Shown: positions 16,258-26,342, numbered from the stretch's first letter. The stretch is DNA of 64,000 bases from Salsuginibacillus halophilus (GCF_003014715.1 NZ_PYAV01000011.1:1-64000), one strand, 5' to 3'. Program-made: numbers and translations. Notes: generated by a model from the sequence alone, not told the origin.

Positions 16258-16498
16258 AGAAGAGAATGAAACAAAAACGTTTGAAGAAACGATGGAAGCC
16301 CTTGAAGCGATCGTGAATAAGCTAGAAGAAGGCGAAGTCCCGCTTGAAAAAGCCATCGCAATGTATCAAGAAGGGATGAAGCTGTCGCAGACGTGTCATG
16401 AGAAGCTGCAGGCGGTGGAAGAGCAGATGAATGAAATTATGACTGAAGACGGTGAGGTTGAGCCGCTCACTTCTAGTGATGAGGAGTCAAGCACGTGA
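16247..16498 (+). CDS. xseB: Exodeoxyribonuclease VII small subunit
   Basis: An 83-aa two-helix protein with the family pattern FEETMEALEAIVNKLEEGEVPLEKAIAMYQEGMKLS. It binds the XseA coiled coil. ATG 16247 follows GAGAAAGGAG inside the xseA 3' end. Its stop overlaps the ispA GTG start (GTGA). Confidence 0.96.
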   Translation: MMSEEENETKTFEETMEALEAIVNKLEEGEVPLEKAIAMYQEGMKLSQTCHEKLQAVEEQMNEIMTEDGEVEPLTSSDEESST

Positions 16499-17376
16499 AT
16501 ATTGAAGCGATGATTGAAACGTATAAACCTGAAGTGGAAAAGCGCCTCTTTAGCCACGTGGAATCAAAAGCTATGCCCCACGCTTTGCAGGAAGCGATGC
16601 TCTACTCATTAAAAGCAGGCGGCAAACGGGTGCGGCCGTTATTAACGATGGCTGCAGCTGACGCTTACGGCCGCTGGACGGAGGAAGCGCTCGATGTGGC
16701 CTGTGCGGTGGAAATGGTGCATACGTACTCGTTAATCCATGATGATCTGCCGGCAATGGATGATGATGATCTCCGCCGCGGTCAGCCGACAAACCATAAA
16801 AAGTTCGGTGAAGCGCATGCGATTCTTGCTGGAGACGCCTTGTTAACGAAAAGCTTTCAAGTATTGTCACAAGCAGGAGGTCCTGCTGCGGCAGCCTGGA
16901 AAACGGAAGTGACGGCATTGCTTGCGCAAGCGGCAGGTGCTGAAGGCATGGTCGGCGGTCAAATTGCAGATATTGAAGGTGAGAACCGCTCACTTTCGCT
17001 TGAAGAGCTTGAGTACATTCACCATCATAAAACCGGCGAACTCCTTGCTTTTGCTGTGCAGGGTGGGGCGATTGCTGCCGGTGCGCCCGCACAGGATGTG
17101 CAGCATCTGCGTGCTTTTTCAAAAGAGATCGGTCTCGTCTTTCAAATTAAAGATGACATTCTTGATGTTGAAGGGGACGCGGATGTGATTGGCAAGCCCG
17201 TCGGCAGTGATGACGGCTTAAATAAATCGACGTATCCCGGCCTGCTTGGCTTAGAAGGTGCAAAAGAGAAGATGAACTACCATTACGACCGGGCGTTAAC
17301 AGAACTCGCCGGCACTTCAGTTGATCACGACGGTTTAAAAACGATTGCTTCTTATATTGTGGAACGTGACCGGTAA
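16495..17376 (+). CDS. ispA: Polyprenyl (farnesyl) diphosphate synthase
   Basis: The 293-aa trans-isoprenyl diphosphate synthase condenses IPP with allylic diphosphates to make C15 precursors. The first Asp-rich motif DDLPAMDDDDLRRG is at about residue 83, with HTYSLIHDD just before. The second motif DDILD is at about residue 218 and the KxGG motif near residue 43. It clusters with dxs, with the OLE RNA and oapA between them. Confidence 0.96.
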   Translation: MNIEAMIETYKPEVEKRLFSHVESKAMPHALQEAMLYSLKAGGKRVRPLLTMAAADAYGRWTEEALDVACAVEMVHTYSLIHDDLPAMDDDDLRRGQPTNHKKFGEAHAILAGDALLTKSFQVLSQAGGPAAAAWKTEVTALLAQAAGAEGMVGGQIADIEGENRSLSLEELEYIHHHKTGELLAFAVQGGAIAAGAPAQDVQHLRAFSKEIGLVFQIKDDILDVEGDADVIGKPVGSDDGLNKSTYPGLLGLEGAKEKMNYHYDRALTELAGTSVDHDGLKTIASYIVERDR

Positions 17377-17435
17377 AAAGTTTCACACGTGATTTTTCCG
17401 TTTTTGCTGTGACAAATTTTGGCTTGTTCAATATG

Positions 17436-17464
17436 TTGGCGTGAGTACTTGTACATGTTATAAT
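17436..17464 (+). promoter_or_regulatory. Promoter of the OLE RNA
   Basis: TTGGCG (17436-17441) and TATAAT (17459-17464) are spaced by 17 bp, which would start transcription near 17472. This gives ole-oapA-dxs a promoter separate from ispA. Confidence 0.65.
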
Positions 17465-17471
17465 AGTTGAA

Positions 17472-18060
17472 CAAACATTGGGTGGTGCAGTATTCTAGTC
17501 GACTCTCCATACCCGAAGGCGGGCCTAAAAATCCGCTGAAGGGCACATCGATGAAGTTTCTGGTTCCGGCTTGAGGCGCCCAGCCTTGGGTCGGAGCTGG
17601 GAGTAAAGGCAAGGGGGCGATCCACAAAGGCATGTGGGCGCGAACCCTCTTGCCGCGGAGGCCTGAATGGTTCTGCTCTGGGAGTGAATCATTCGGGTAA
17701 GACCTGCCGCGCGGGCAAGAAATTGTCTGCAGGTAGCGTAGCCTGCCTTGAGTGGAGCCGGGGGAGGATGCGTCACAAGGTAAATAGCTGCCGGCCAGCG
17801 GCTATTTACCTTTTGCATCCGAAACCTGCTCTGCAAAAGAGGCTAAGGGATGGCACGGAGTCGTTGAGGAAAACTCCTAGACTGTTCACCAATTAGGTGA
17901 CATACAGAGGGGATTACGGTGCGTGCTAAGTGGTAATCCAGTCTGATGACCGGCGACGGCATCAAGGCAGCCTTAAAGGGAAACCGCCAGGGCGGCGACG
18001 CGCTGGCTGCTGCCTGGGAAATCCTACTGGACCTAAGCCGCAAAGTTTATCTTTTGTATG
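17472..18060 (+). ncRNA. ole: OLE RNA (ornate, large, extremophilic)
   Basis: The ~590-nt GC-rich stretch between ispA and a small DUF21-like membrane gene has no credible reading frame but many strong local stems. Examples are GGTAAATAGCTGCCGG pairing with CCGGCCAGCGGCTATTTACC-type sequence near 17790-17813, and CGGCGACG and GCCAGGGCGGCGACGCGCTGGC near 17950-18010. OLE RNAs are ~600-nt structured RNAs of extremophilic Firmicutes. They are encoded in this isoprenoid operon directly upstream of oapA and bind OapA at the membrane, and they affect tolerance of ethanol, cold and Mg2+ stress. Size, context and structure density all agree. The ends are approximate. Confidence 0.9.
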
Positions 18061-18105
18061 ACCACCCTACGTACATACGACGAGTAAAGGTGCAGTGTAA
18101 CTGCT

Positions 18106-18693
18106 ATGAAAAAAACATGGTCACAAACAATAAACTGGAGTTTTTGGATCGCCGTTATCACTTTAGTGTTAGCGGCTCTTTTTTCGATTATATCTACAGC
18201 CATTTTGTCCGGCGTTTCGTGGGCGGTCGGAATGGTTGTGGTGTTCATTATTGTGTTTATCGGTGTATTTTTTGATACGATAGGAATAGCCGCAACCGCA
18301 GCCGAAGAAACACCCTTTAATGCGATGGCAGCGAACAAAGTGCCAGGCGGCCGGCACGGCGTCTTAATTACAAAACACGCCGACCGTTTCGCAAGCTTCT
18401 GTAACGATGTGATCGGAGACATTGCAGGGATTATTAGCGGAACCGCCTCAGCCTTTGTCGTTCTGCAGCTTACCTTCGCCCTCGGGGAGAATGAAGGAAG
18501 TGTGGCGCAGACGATCATTTCGATGGTATTTACAAGTGTCGTCGCAGCCCTTACAGTAGGGGGGAAGTCTTTCGGGAAAACGGTTGCAATTTACTATTCA
18601 ACCCCGATCATATATCATGTAGGTAAGGTGCTTTACATTCTTGAAACGAAATTGCATATTCGGGTTTTTCCAAAGCGGAAAAAGAGAAAATAG
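18106..18693 (+). CDS. oapA: OLE-associated membrane protein OapA
   Basis: A 195-aa protein with about three to four membrane helices (residues 8-30, 38-62, 105-130 and 140-165), several basic residues between them and a Lys/Arg-rich C-terminus (FPKRKKRK). It resembles the DUF21/CNNM transmembrane fold (DTIGIAATAAEETPFNAMAANKVPG segment) without the CBS domains. In Bacillus halodurans the protein at this exact place, after the OLE RNA and before dxs, binds OLE RNA and recruits it to the membrane. ATG 18106 has a distant AAAGGTG 13 nt upstream, so initiation may be modest. Confidence 0.9.
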   Translation: MKKTWSQTINWSFWIAVITLVLAALFSIISTAILSGVSWAVGMVVVFIIVFIGVFFDTIGIAATAAEETPFNAMAANKVPGGRHGVLITKHADRFASFCNDVIGDIAGIISGTASAFVVLQLTFALGENEGSVAQTIISMVFTSVVAALTVGGKSFGKTVAIYYSTPIIYHVGKVLYILETKLHIRVFPKRKKRK

Positions 18694-18740
18694 GTAAAAG
18701 TATGTAGATGCAAATTGAAGGGAAAGCGAGGTTTCGCTGC

Positions 18741-20630
18741 ATGGACTTGGAATCGATTGAAAATCCCGGCTTTTTGAAAAGCTGTTCCCGCCAGGATCTC
18801 GAAAATCTGGGTGAAGATGTACGTCAGTTTTTAATTGAACGTCTTTCAGTAACAGGGGGTCACCTCGGCCCAAATCTTGGCGTTGTTGAATTAACACTTG
18901 CACTCCATCAACTGTATAACAGTCCGGAGGATAAAATTTTATGGGATGTAGGGCATCAGGCGTACGTTCATAAAATTTTAACCGGACGCGGCGGTGAGTT
19001 TGACTCCCTCCGTAAATATCAAGGTTTGTGCGGTTTTCCAAAACGCGATGAAAGCGAACATGATATTTGGGAGACTGGACACAGCTCCACATCTTTATCT
19101 GCAGCGATGGGCATGGCGACCGCCCGCGATTTAAAAGGTGAAAATCACCACGTGCTTCCGGTCATTGGTGATGGTGCCTTAACCGGCGGGATGGCGCTAG
19201 AAGCCCTCAACCATATCGGTCATGAGCAGACGAACATGACGGTCATTTTAAACGATAACGAAATGTCGATTGCACCAAACGTTGGTGCCTTGCACAATAT
19301 GCTCGGTCGGATGCGTACAGCCGGACGTTATCAAAAAGCAAAAGATGAACTTGAATATTTGATTAAACGTATCCCTGCGTTTGGGGGTCGTTTAGCAACG
19401 ACAGCCGAGCGGGTGAAAGATAGCTTGAAGTATCTTCTCGTTTCCGGCATGTTCTTTGAAGAGATGGGCTTTACGTATTTCGGTCCGGTAGATGGACATG
19501 ATTACGATGATTTATTCGGCAATCTTGAATACGCGAAAAAGACGGAAGGCCCGGTCATCATTCACGTGATTACGAAAAAAGGAAAAGGCTACGGCCCGGC
19601 AGAAAATGATGCCAAAGGCACGTGGCACGGACTTGGACCCTATAAGATTGAATCCGGTGAAGTCGTGAAAAAGCCGGGGCCGCCGGCATACAGTGCGGTG
19701 TTCAGCGATACGCTTGAACGCATTGCCAACGACGACCCGCGCGTTGTTGCGATTACAGCGGCGATGCCAGGTGGAACAAAGCTTGATCAATTTGCAAAAG
19801 CCCACCCGGATCGGATGTTTGATGTAGGGATTGCTGAGCAGCACGCCACGACGATGTCTGCAGGTCTTGCCACCCAAGGCATGAAGCCGGTGTTTGGCGT
19901 GTACTCTACCTTTTTGCAGCGCGCTTACGACCAACTCGTTCACGATGTGTGCCGGCAGAAGTTAAATGTCTTCTTCGCGATAGACCGCGCCGGATTGGTC
20001 GGTGCAGACGGCGAGACGCACCAAGGTGTATTTGATATTGCGTACCTGCGTCATCTTCCGAATATGACGATCTTGATGCCAAAAGATGAAAACGAGCTGC
20101 AGCACATGGTTTATACCGCTGTGCAGCATGATGACGGCCCGATTGCGGTGCGTTATCCTCGCGGCAACGGCTACGGCATAAAAATGGACGAAGAGTTAAA
20201 AGCTCTTCCGATCGGCAAGTGGGAAACCGTGCGCGAAGGAAAAGATGCAGCAATCTTAGCTTTCAGCACGATGCTTCCGATCGCTGAAGAAGCTGCAGAT
20301 GCCATGGCAACGCAGGGGCTCTCTGTGAAAGTTGTCAACGCAAATTCAGCGAAGCCGCTTGATGAGGACTTGCTGCAGGAACTTGCTGAACAGCGCATGC
20401 CTATGCTGACGCTAGAAGAAGCAGCACTGAAAGGAAGTTTCGGTAGTGCTGTCCTTGAGTATTATCATGACGCGGGTTATCACAATGTGACGGTGGATCG
20501 GATGGGTATTCCGGACCGTTATATTGAGCACGGTAGTGTACCAGAGCTTTATGAAGAGATCGGTTTAACGACAGAAGAGGTAAGCGAGCGTTTAAAACAG
20601 CTTGCCCCAAGAAAAGAACAAAGGGCGTAA
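18741..20630 (+). CDS. dxs: 1-deoxy-D-xylulose-5-phosphate synthase
   Basis: The 629-aa thiamine-diphosphate enzyme makes DXP from pyruvate and glyceraldehyde 3-phosphate, the first step of the MEP isoprenoid pathway. The ThDP site [16 protein letters not shown] is at about residues 150-180. The transketolase pyrimidine domain with DVGIAEQHA lies near residue 365. [13 protein letters not shown] is the usual N-terminus, so I chose ATG 18741 over an upstream ATG at 18708. It supplies precursors to IspA upstream. Confidence 0.97.
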   Translation: MDLESIENPGFLKSCSRQDLENLGEDVRQFLIERLSVTGGHLGPNLGVVELTLALHQLYNSPEDKILWDVGHQAYVHKILTGRGGEFDSLRKYQGLCGFPKRDESEHDIWETGHSSTSLSAAMGMATARDLKGENHHVLPVIGDGALTGGMALEALNHIGHEQTNMTVILNDNEMSIAPNVGALHNMLGRMRTAGRYQKAKDELEYLIKRIPAFGGRLATTAERVKDSLKYLLVSGMFFEEMGFTYFGPVDGHDYDDLFGNLEYAKKTEGPVIIHVITKKGKGYGPAENDAKGTWHGLGPYKIESGEVVKKPGPPAYSAVFSDTLERIANDDPRVVAITAAMPGGTKLDQFAKAHPDRMFDVGIAEQHATTMSAGLATQGMKPVFGVYSTFLQRAYDQLVHDVCRQKLNVFFAIDRAGLVGADGETHQGVFDIAYLRHLPNMTILMPKDENELQHMVYTAVQHDDGPIAVRYPRGNGYGIKMDEELKALPIGKWETVREGKDAAILAFSTMLPIAEEAADAMATQGLSVKVVNANSAKPLDEDLLQELAEQRMPMLTLEEAALKGSFGSAVLEYYHDAGYHNVTVDRMGIPDRYIEHGSVPELYEEIGLTTEEVSERLKQLAPRKEQRA

Positions 20631-20634
20631 CGTC

Positions 20635-21444
20635 ATGAGCAAAAAAGAACGAGCGGATGTGCTGGCCGTCGAGCAGGGCCTCGCCGACACCCGTGAAAAA
20701 GCAAAACGAAGCATTATGGCAGGGCTTTTGTATGCAGAAACAGAGCGCATTGACAAGCCCGGCACAAAGCTCGATTCGGCAACTCCCCTTCGCATGAAAG
20801 GGGAGCTTTTGCCGTATGTGAGCCGCGGCGGCTTGAAGCTTGAAAAAGCCCTGCAGGCATTTGCGATTGATCTCAATGAAAAAACCGTGCTTGATATTGG
20901 CGCTTCTACCGGCGGTTTTACAGACTGCGCCCTGCAGCACGGAGCGGCAAACGTTTATGCTGTTGATGTCGGGTACAATCAGCTTGCTTGGAAACTGCGG
21001 ACAGACGAGCGGGTGACCTCACTTGAGCGGGTCAACTTCCGCTACATGACAGAAGATGACCTGCCTGACCCGCCACCAGAAGCTGCAGTCTGTGACGTGT
21101 CGTTTATCTCGCTCAGCTTAATTTTACCGCCGCTCAAAAAGCTTCTAACTGCCGGCGGTGATGCCGTTGTTTTAGTGAAGCCGCAGTTTGAAGCCGGCCG
21201 GGATGAAGTCGGAAAAAAAGGGATTGTGCGTGAAGCCCATATTCATGAACGGGTGCTTCATGAACGCCACGCTGACGCAGAAGCAAACGGTTTTCAAGTG
21301 ATCGCTGCAGCCAGGTCGCCAATTACAGGTACCGGCGGCAACGTTGAGTATTTGTTTCATTTAAAACGCGTAAGTGGACAACCTTCGCCGATTACTGTTG
21401 AAGATTTGACGAATCTTGCATATACAGAAGCTTGTGATGATTGA
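20635..21444 (+). CDS. yqxC: TlyA-family rRNA 2'-O-methyltransferase/hemolysin-like (YqxC)
   Basis: A 269-aa protein with an N-terminal S4 RNA-binding domain (residues 3-65, ERADVLAVEQGLADTREKAKRSIMAG) and an FtsJ-like SAM methyltransferase domain (about 75-250, with VLDIGASTGGFTDCALQHGA). TlyA proteins methylate 16S/23S rRNA in actinobacteria; the role in bacilli is less clear. ATG 20635 is 4 nt after the dxs stop. B. subtilis has the same order (dxs, yqxC, ahrC, recN). Confidence 0.93.
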   Translation: MSKKERADVLAVEQGLADTREKAKRSIMAGLLYAETERIDKPGTKLDSATPLRMKGELLPYVSRGGLKLEKALQAFAIDLNEKTVLDIGASTGGFTDCALQHGAANVYAVDVGYNQLAWKLRTDERVTSLERVNFRYMTEDDLPDPPPEAAVCDVSFISLSLILPPLKKLLTAGGDAVVLVKPQFEAGRDEVGKKGIVREAHIHERVLHERHADAEANGFQVIAAARSPITGTGGNVEYLFHLKRVSGQPSPITVEDLTNLAYTEACDD

Positions 21445-21474
21445 ATTTTCGTGTATGGCGTCGTATAATTATAC
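21441..21474 (+). promoter_or_regulatory. argR promoter with ARG-box-like palindrome
   Basis: TTGAAT (21441-21446) and TATAAT (21464-21469) with 17-bp spacing form a good sigma-A promoter. The -10 lies inside the perfect 12-bp palindrome GTATAATTATAC (21463-21474). This resembles half-sites of ArgR operators, so ArgR autoregulation is plausible but unproven. Confidence 0.55.
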
Positions 21475-21515
21475 TTGTTCTACGCATAAGTATAACGCCG
21501 TAAGGAGGCGCCGCA

Positions 21516-21965
21516 ATGACGAAAGGTCAGCGACATATAAAAATCCGTGAAATCATTACTGATGAAGAAGTTGAAACCCAGGAAGAACTTGTCGATGGGT
21601 TAAGAGAAGCTGGCTACAACGTGACCCAGGCGACGGTGTCACGCGATATTAAAGAACTTCATCTTGTGAAAGTACCGACGATGGACGGCCGTTATAAATA
21701 CAGTCTGCCATCCGACCAACGCTTTAATCCGCTGCAGAAACTGAAGCGGGCGCTCACAGACAGCTTTATTAGCATTGATCATTCCGAGCAGCTGCTTGTC
21801 ATGAAAACGATGCCGGGAAACGCCATGGCGATTGCGGCGTTAATCGACAATTTGGACTGGGAGGAAATTATGGGCACCGTTTGCGGCGATGATACGATTT
21901 TGATTATCTGCCGGGAAAAAGTACAGTCTGAAGAAGTTGCCCAACGTTTTCTTGATATGCTGTAA
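21516..21965 (+). CDS. argR: Arginine repressor ArgR/AhrC
   Basis: A 149-aa hexameric arginine-responsive regulator. The winged-helix N-terminus (residues 1-70) has the SR motif [18 protein letters not shown]. The C-terminal oligomerisation and arginine-binding domain carries [15 protein letters not shown] and [13 protein letters not shown], including the Asp pair that binds arginine. TAAGGAGGCG precedes ATG 21516. It represses arginine synthesis and activates catabolism. Confidence 0.97.
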   Translation: MTKGQRHIKIREIITDEEVETQEELVDGLREAGYNVTQATVSRDIKELHLVKVPTMDGRYKYSLPSDQRFNPLQKLKRALTDSFISIDHSEQLLVMKTMPGNAMAIAALIDNLDWEEIMGTVCGDDTILIICREKVQSEEVAQRFLDML

Positions 21966-21988
21966 CAGCCGAAGGAGGCGTTCTTGCC

Positions 21989-23704
21989 ATGCTCGAGGAA
22001 ATTACGATAAAAAATGTAGCCGTCATTGAAGAGGTTACATTGTCATTTGAACAAGGGCTTACCGTGTTAACCGGTGAAACCGGCGCCGGAAAGTCCATCA
22101 TTATTGACTCACTTGCGCTTCTTGCCGGTGGACGAGGTTCCGTTGATTATGTTCGTCACGGAGCCGATCGGGCGGAAATCGAAGGGCTGTTTACGGTGGA
22201 AGAAAACAGTCCGGCTCGTGCCCGGGCGGAAGCTGCAGGTATTGAAATTGAAGAAAACATGGTGGTTCTCCGCCGTGAGGTGACCCATAAAGGAAAAAGC
22301 ATCTGCCGGATTAACAATAAGCTTGTCACACTTGCCGTGCTGCGCGAAGTGGGTCAAGGCTTAATTGATATTCACGGTCAGCATGAGCATCAAGAACTGC
22401 TGCAGTCCGAGCGGCATCTCCATCTCCTCGATAAATTTGCCGGGGACGATTTAAAAAAAGCGCTTGCTGATTATCAAAGCCGCTTTCAAGACTTCAAGCG
22501 GACACAGGAAAAGCTGGAGCAGCTGCAGGAAAATGATCAGGAAAACGCCCACCGGCTTGATTTAATTGAATATCAGCTTGGCGAGATCGTTCAAGCAGAG
22601 CTTAGCCCGGGAGAAGACGAGCAGCTTGAAAAAGAAAAGCATATTTTAAGTCACAGCGAAAGCTTATATGACGCGCTCTCTGGTGCGTATAACAGTTTGT
22701 ACGGCGAAGGCCGGGGTCTCGACTGGGTGAGTCATGCTTTAGGCGAAACAGAAGCAGCCGCTGCAGTTGATGACCGTTTAGGCGAGCTGCAGGAATCGGT
22801 GGCAAACGCGTATTACGCACTAGAAGAGGCAACCTTTTCGCTGCGCGAACATTCTGAAGCGTTAGCGTTTGACCCGGAGCGTCTCCACGAAGTTGAAAGC
22901 CGGTTAAATGAAATTGACCGGTTAAAGCGCAAATACGGCAGCACGGTTGATGAAATTCTGGAATATGCGGCGAAAGTGGAAGAAGAGCGGGATTTGATCG
23001 TCAATAAAGATGAAAATATTCAAGCGTACGAAGCTGAACTTGAACAAAAGGCAGCTGACTTAGCAGCTGAAGCCGATACGTTAACCGATCTGCGCAGACA
23101 GGCGGCGCTTCGTTTAAGCGAAACAGTCGAAGGTGAATTAGGCGCATTACATATGCCGAATGCTTCCTTAACGGTTGAATTCAGCCTGGCAGAACGGGGC
23201 AGCAGCTACACTTTTGAAAACGGGCGGCGCTATTTTACAGCTAACGGGCAGGAAAAAGTGGAATTTATGCTGTCCACCAATGCCGGTGAGCCGGAGAAGC
23301 CGCTTGCAAAAATCGCTTCCGGCGGTGAAATCTCAAGAATTATGCTTGCGTTAAAAACGGTGTTAAGCGGCTTTCAACAAAAGGTTGCATTGATCTTTGA
23401 TGAAGTTGACACCGGTGTCAGCGGCCGGGTCGCTCAGGCGATTGCAGCAAAAATTCAAGAAGCCGCAAACGACGCGCAAGTGCTTTGCATTACGCATCTG
23501 CCGCAAGTTGCGGCGATGGCTGATGAACACTTTTTAATTGAAAAATCTGAAGAAGACGCCCGCGTTTATACAACGGTGGAGCCGATGTCTTCCACCGCTG
23601 CTACAGAAGAGATTGCTCGAATGATCTCAGGCACAACTGTCACCGAGGCAAGTTTGGAAAACGCCCGTGAGTTGATTGCAGAGGCATCAGCTGTCAAATC
23701 TTAA
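21989..23704 (+). CDS. recN: DNA repair ATPase RecN
   Basis: The 571-aa SMC-like protein acts early at double-strand breaks. The N-terminal Walker A motif is GETGAGKSI (about residue 30). The central coiled coil spans about 160-370. The C-terminal ABC signature ASGGEISRIMLALK is near 445 and Walker B VALIFDEVDTGVSGRVA near 470. GAAGGAGGCG precedes ATG 21989. Full length for the family. Confidence 0.97.
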   Translation: MLEEITIKNVAVIEEVTLSFEQGLTVLTGETGAGKSIIIDSLALLAGGRGSVDYVRHGADRAEIEGLFTVEENSPARARAEAAGIEIEENMVVLRREVTHKGKSICRINNKLVTLAVLREVGQGLIDIHGQHEHQELLQSERHLHLLDKFAGDDLKKALADYQSRFQDFKRTQEKLEQLQENDQENAHRLDLIEYQLGEIVQAELSPGEDEQLEKEKHILSHSESLYDALSGAYNSLYGEGRGLDWVSHALGETEAAAAVDDRLGELQESVANAYYALEEATFSLREHSEALAFDPERLHEVESRLNEIDRLKRKYGSTVDEILEYAAKVEEERDLIVNKDENIQAYEAELEQKAADLAAEADTLTDLRRQAALRLSETVEGELGALHMPNASLTVEFSLAERGSSYTFENGRRYFTANGQEKVEFMLSTNAGEPEKPLAKIASGGEISRIMLALKTVLSGFQQKVALIFDEVDTGVSGRVAQAIAAKIQEAANDAQVLCITHLPQVAAMADEHFLIEKSEEDARVYTTVEPMSSTAATEEIARMISGTTVTEASLENARELIAEASAVKS

Positions 23705-23710
23705 GATGTT

Positions 23711-23740
23711 AAAGCTGACCAGTTTTGGTCGGCTTTTTTT
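23711..23740 (+). terminator. recN terminator
   Basis: AAAGCTGACC pairs with GGTCGGCTTT around AGTTTT, followed by TTTTT. Confidence 0.9.
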
Positions 23741-23820
23741 ATGTCTCTCCCCTTATAAACGTTTTTTGAAAAGGCAACATTAAAGGTACACAGGTGCAGA
23801 CGGTGTAAGGAGTGAAAAAC

Positions 23821-25044
23821 ATGGATAAACGAAGGTGGATGGGAGTTTTATTCCTGCTTGCAGTGATTAGCTTTTTTTCGCTTGAACCTGTGCAGGAATG
23901 GGTCGACTTACCAGATGAAGCTTTGTACACCGCATCTGATGAACGATCGGCACAAGGTGGATATACAACAGAACTTCCGCTCGTTCAAGCGATGGATGAC
24001 AAGCTTAAATATTTTTCAACAGCTGCTGAAGAAGATGCAGTCGTCATTTCAGCAGGACCGATTCCAGTAAAGACGATTGAAACAAAAGAAGTACCAGCCA
24101 TTGATGTCGTTCCAGGTGGCGAGTCCATCGGCATCCGAGCAGGTGAGCAAGGTGTTTTTGTTGTCGGTTATCACGACGAAGATGATACAGCGTCCGCGGC
24201 AAAACAAGCAGGCGTAAAACCAGGCGACCGGCTCGTTAAAATTAATGATGAAAGCATTCACGGGATCTCTTCAATTCAACGGTTAATTGACCGATCCTCC
24301 GGGTCAAACGATGTGACGTTAACTTTAAAAAGAGATGAAGAAACCATTGAAAAAGAGGTCGATTTATCATCCGGCGGCAAGCTCGGGATTTATGTTCGTG
24401 AATCTTCTGCCGGCGTCGGAACAATGACTTTTTTTGAGCCGGAAACGGGCAAATATGGTGCACTTGGTCACGTCGTAGCTGATGCTGCTACGAAACAGCC
24501 GTTAAACGTTCATAACGGAAAAATCGTTCGATCGGTCGTTGAAGATATCGATAAAGGGTCAAGCGGCCATCCTGGTGAAAAGCGTGCAAGCATGGGTATG
24601 GGGAAAAACGAACTTGGCTCAATTACAAAAAACAATGCCTTTGGTATTTTTGGCAAGTTAAACGATGATCATTCGCTGAAAGATGAAGAAACGATGCCAA
24701 TTGCCTTCCCGGATCAAGTTTCAACTGGTGAAGCAAAAATGTTGACTGTCGTTGAAGGAGAAGAAGTTGAAGCATTTGATATTGAAGTGAAAAAAATCTT
24801 AACGCAAGACCACCCGGCCACAAAAGGGATGGTGATTGAAGTCACCGATGAACGCCTGCTCGAAAAAACCGGCGGCATTATTCAAGGCATGAGCGGCAGC
24901 CCAATCATTCAAAATGACCGCCTGATCGGTGCTGTGACGCACGTGTTTGTAAATGATGCAGCTTCCGGTTACGCCGGTCACATTGAGTGGATGTTAAAGG
25001 AAGCAGACATTTTAACGGAAGAAGGGCTCGAAGAAGCCGGCTGA
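23821..25044 (+). CDS. spoIVB: SpoIVB serine peptidase
   Basis: The 407-aa protein has an N-terminal signal anchor (residues 6-24), a PDZ domain (about 100-190, with GVKPGDRLVKINDE) and an S55 peptidase domain (about 200-400). The catalytic His is in GALGHVVAD and the Ser in GMSGSPII. Made in the forespore and secreted toward the mother cell, it cleaves SpoIVFA to start pro-sigma-K processing. ATG 23821 is 9 nt after GGAGTG. Directly upstream of spo0A, as in most bacilli. Confidence 0.97.
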   Translation: MDKRRWMGVLFLLAVISFFSLEPVQEWVDLPDEALYTASDERSAQGGYTTELPLVQAMDDKLKYFSTAAEEDAVVISAGPIPVKTIETKEVPAIDVVPGGESIGIRAGEQGVFVVGYHDEDDTASAAKQAGVKPGDRLVKINDESIHGISSIQRLIDRSSGSNDVTLTLKRDEETIEKEVDLSSGGKLGIYVRESSAGVGTMTFFEPETGKYGALGHVVADAATKQPLNVHNGKIVRSVVEDIDKGSSGHPGEKRASMGMGKNELGSITKNNAFGIFGKLNDDHSLKDEETMPIAFPDQVSTGEAKMLTVVEGEEVEAFDIEVKKILTQDHPATKGMVIEVTDERLLEKTGGIIQGMSGSPIIQNDRLIGAVTHVFVNDAASGYAGHIEWMLKEADILTEEGLEEAG

Positions 25045-25065
25045 TGTACTTTCAGCCGGTTTTTA
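25034..25065 (+). terminator. spoIVB terminator
   Basis: AGCCGGCTGA pairs with TCAGCCGGTTT around TGTACTT, followed by TTTTT. It overlaps the last codons of spoIVB. Confidence 0.85.
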
Positions 25066-25126
25066 ACTGAGGCATTTGAAGCTGAGTTGTACCGGACGGT
25101 AAGATTTGGTATAGTTTACATAAAGA

Positions 25127-25269
25127 TTTTTCGACAAACACATAAAAAACAACGCATAAAATATCGAACACCGTCGTAAATAGAAGAAATTAAGACCATT
25201 TCAAAGGAAATCAAAGATGATTTAAAATTTCCGGATATTTTAGCAGGAAATCATAGGCAGTTGTCGAAA
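25127..25269 (+). promoter_or_regulatory. spo0A control region with two Spo0A boxes
   Basis: TTTTTCGACAAA (25127-25138, the reverse complement of TTTGTCGAAAAA) and TTGTCGAAA (25261-25269) match the 0A box TGTCGAA. The 265-bp gap upstream of spo0A also has A/T-rich stretches but no obvious gene. Spo0A autoregulation through such boxes is known in B. subtilis. Confidence 0.65.
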
Positions 25270-25310
25270 GCTTATAGTGAGAACCTTATACCTTAGAGGA
25301 GGCCTTTATT

Positions 25311-26102
25311 GTGAATTCGATTAATGTTTGTATTGCCGATGATAACCGGGAGCTTGTCCAGATGCTTGAAGAGTATGTATCCGCTCAAAACGATATGCAG
25401 GTGAGCGGTGTTGCTTATAATGGTCATGAATGTCTTGATTTAATTGAAGAAGCAAAGCCTGATGTTTTAGTTCTTGATATTATTATGCCGCACTTAGACG
25501 GACTGGCCGTACTTGAAAAGCTGAATGAACGTTTCGGTGCAGACCGTCCGAAAGTCATGATGCTTACCGCATTCGGTCAAGAAGACGTGACGAAAAAAGC
25601 GGTGAATTTAGGGGCATCATATTACATCTTAAAGCCATTTGATATGGATAAATTAATCGCAAACATCCGCGAAATCAGCGGCAATGAAGTGACTGTGCAA
25701 GCTGCAGGCGGCGGCAGTTCCCAAATTTTACAGCAGAGCCAGGAGCCTATAAACCTTGATCAAAGCATCACGTCAATTATTCACGAAATTGGTGTGCCGG
25801 CCCATATTAAAGGCTATATGTATTTGCGTGAAGCGATCACAATGGTTTATAACGACATTGAGCTTCTCGGTTCGATCACAAAGGAACTTTACCCGGAAAT
25901 TGCAAACAAATTTAACACGACCGCGAGCCGCGTTGAGCGGGCCATCCGCCACGCGATCGAAGTCGCCTGGAACCGCGGCAACATTGACTCGCTCTCAAGC
26001 ATGTTCGGCTACACCGTTTCAAGCACAAAAGCAAAGCCGACCAACTCCGAGTTTATCGCCATGGTCGCAGATAAACTACGCATTGAGCATAAGGTGAGTT
26101 AA
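25311..26102 (+). CDS. spo0A: Sporulation master regulator Spo0A
   Basis: The 263-aa response regulator accepts phosphate from the phosphorelay. The receiver domain (residues 1-125) has the acidic pair DDN, the phospho-acceptor Asp in [11 protein letters not shown] (about 56), TAF and KPF. The C-terminal DNA-binding domain (about 150-263) is very conserved ([19 protein letters not shown]). GTG 25311 follows GAGGAGG. Entry into sporulation and many stationary-phase genes depend on it. Confidence 0.98.
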   Translation: MNSINVCIADDNRELVQMLEEYVSAQNDMQVSGVAYNGHECLDLIEEAKPDVLVLDIIMPHLDGLAVLEKLNERFGADRPKVMMLTAFGQEDVTKKAVNLGASYYILKPFDMDKLIANIREISGNEVTVQAAGGGSSQILQQSQEPINLDQSITSIIHEIGVPAHIKGYMYLREAITMVYNDIELLGSITKELYPEIANKFNTTASRVERAIRHAIEVAWNRGNIDSLSSMFGYTVSSTKAKPTNSEFIAMVADKLRIEHKVS

Positions 26103-26150
26103 AGCATTTGAGGGTCAAGGTTTTATAGACATTCATCAAATAACACTTTC

Positions 26151-26194
26151 AACCACTTGTGTGGTCGGCCAAGCCGGTGCACAAGTGGTTTTTG
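26151..26194 (+). terminator. spo0A terminator
   Basis: AACCACTTGTG pairs with CACAAGTGGTT around a GC-containing loop, followed by TTTTG. Confidence 0.85.
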
Positions 26195-26237
26195 TTTAAG
26201 AAAAGGTTGAATGTTTGAAAGCAACCTACAGTATTAA

Positions 26238-26266
26238 TTGCCAGGCATTGCAATTGCCCGTATAAT
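26238..26266 (+). promoter_or_regulatory. sigma-A promoter of the small-protein/GNAT pair
   Basis: TTGCCA (26238-26243), a 17-bp spacer and TATAAT (26261-26266). Strong consensus, 76 bp before the first gene. Confidence 0.75.
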
Positions 26267-26342
26267 AGATACTACCAAAGCATATACTAATTACCACTTT
26301 TATGTAGGTGGTGATTGAGTGTGCAAGGAGGATGATCAGGAA

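Noticed and set aside
17525-17896. ORFs inside the OLE RNA region
   Set aside because: They lack ribosome sites, overlap each other in opposite directions, and the region fits a structured RNA.
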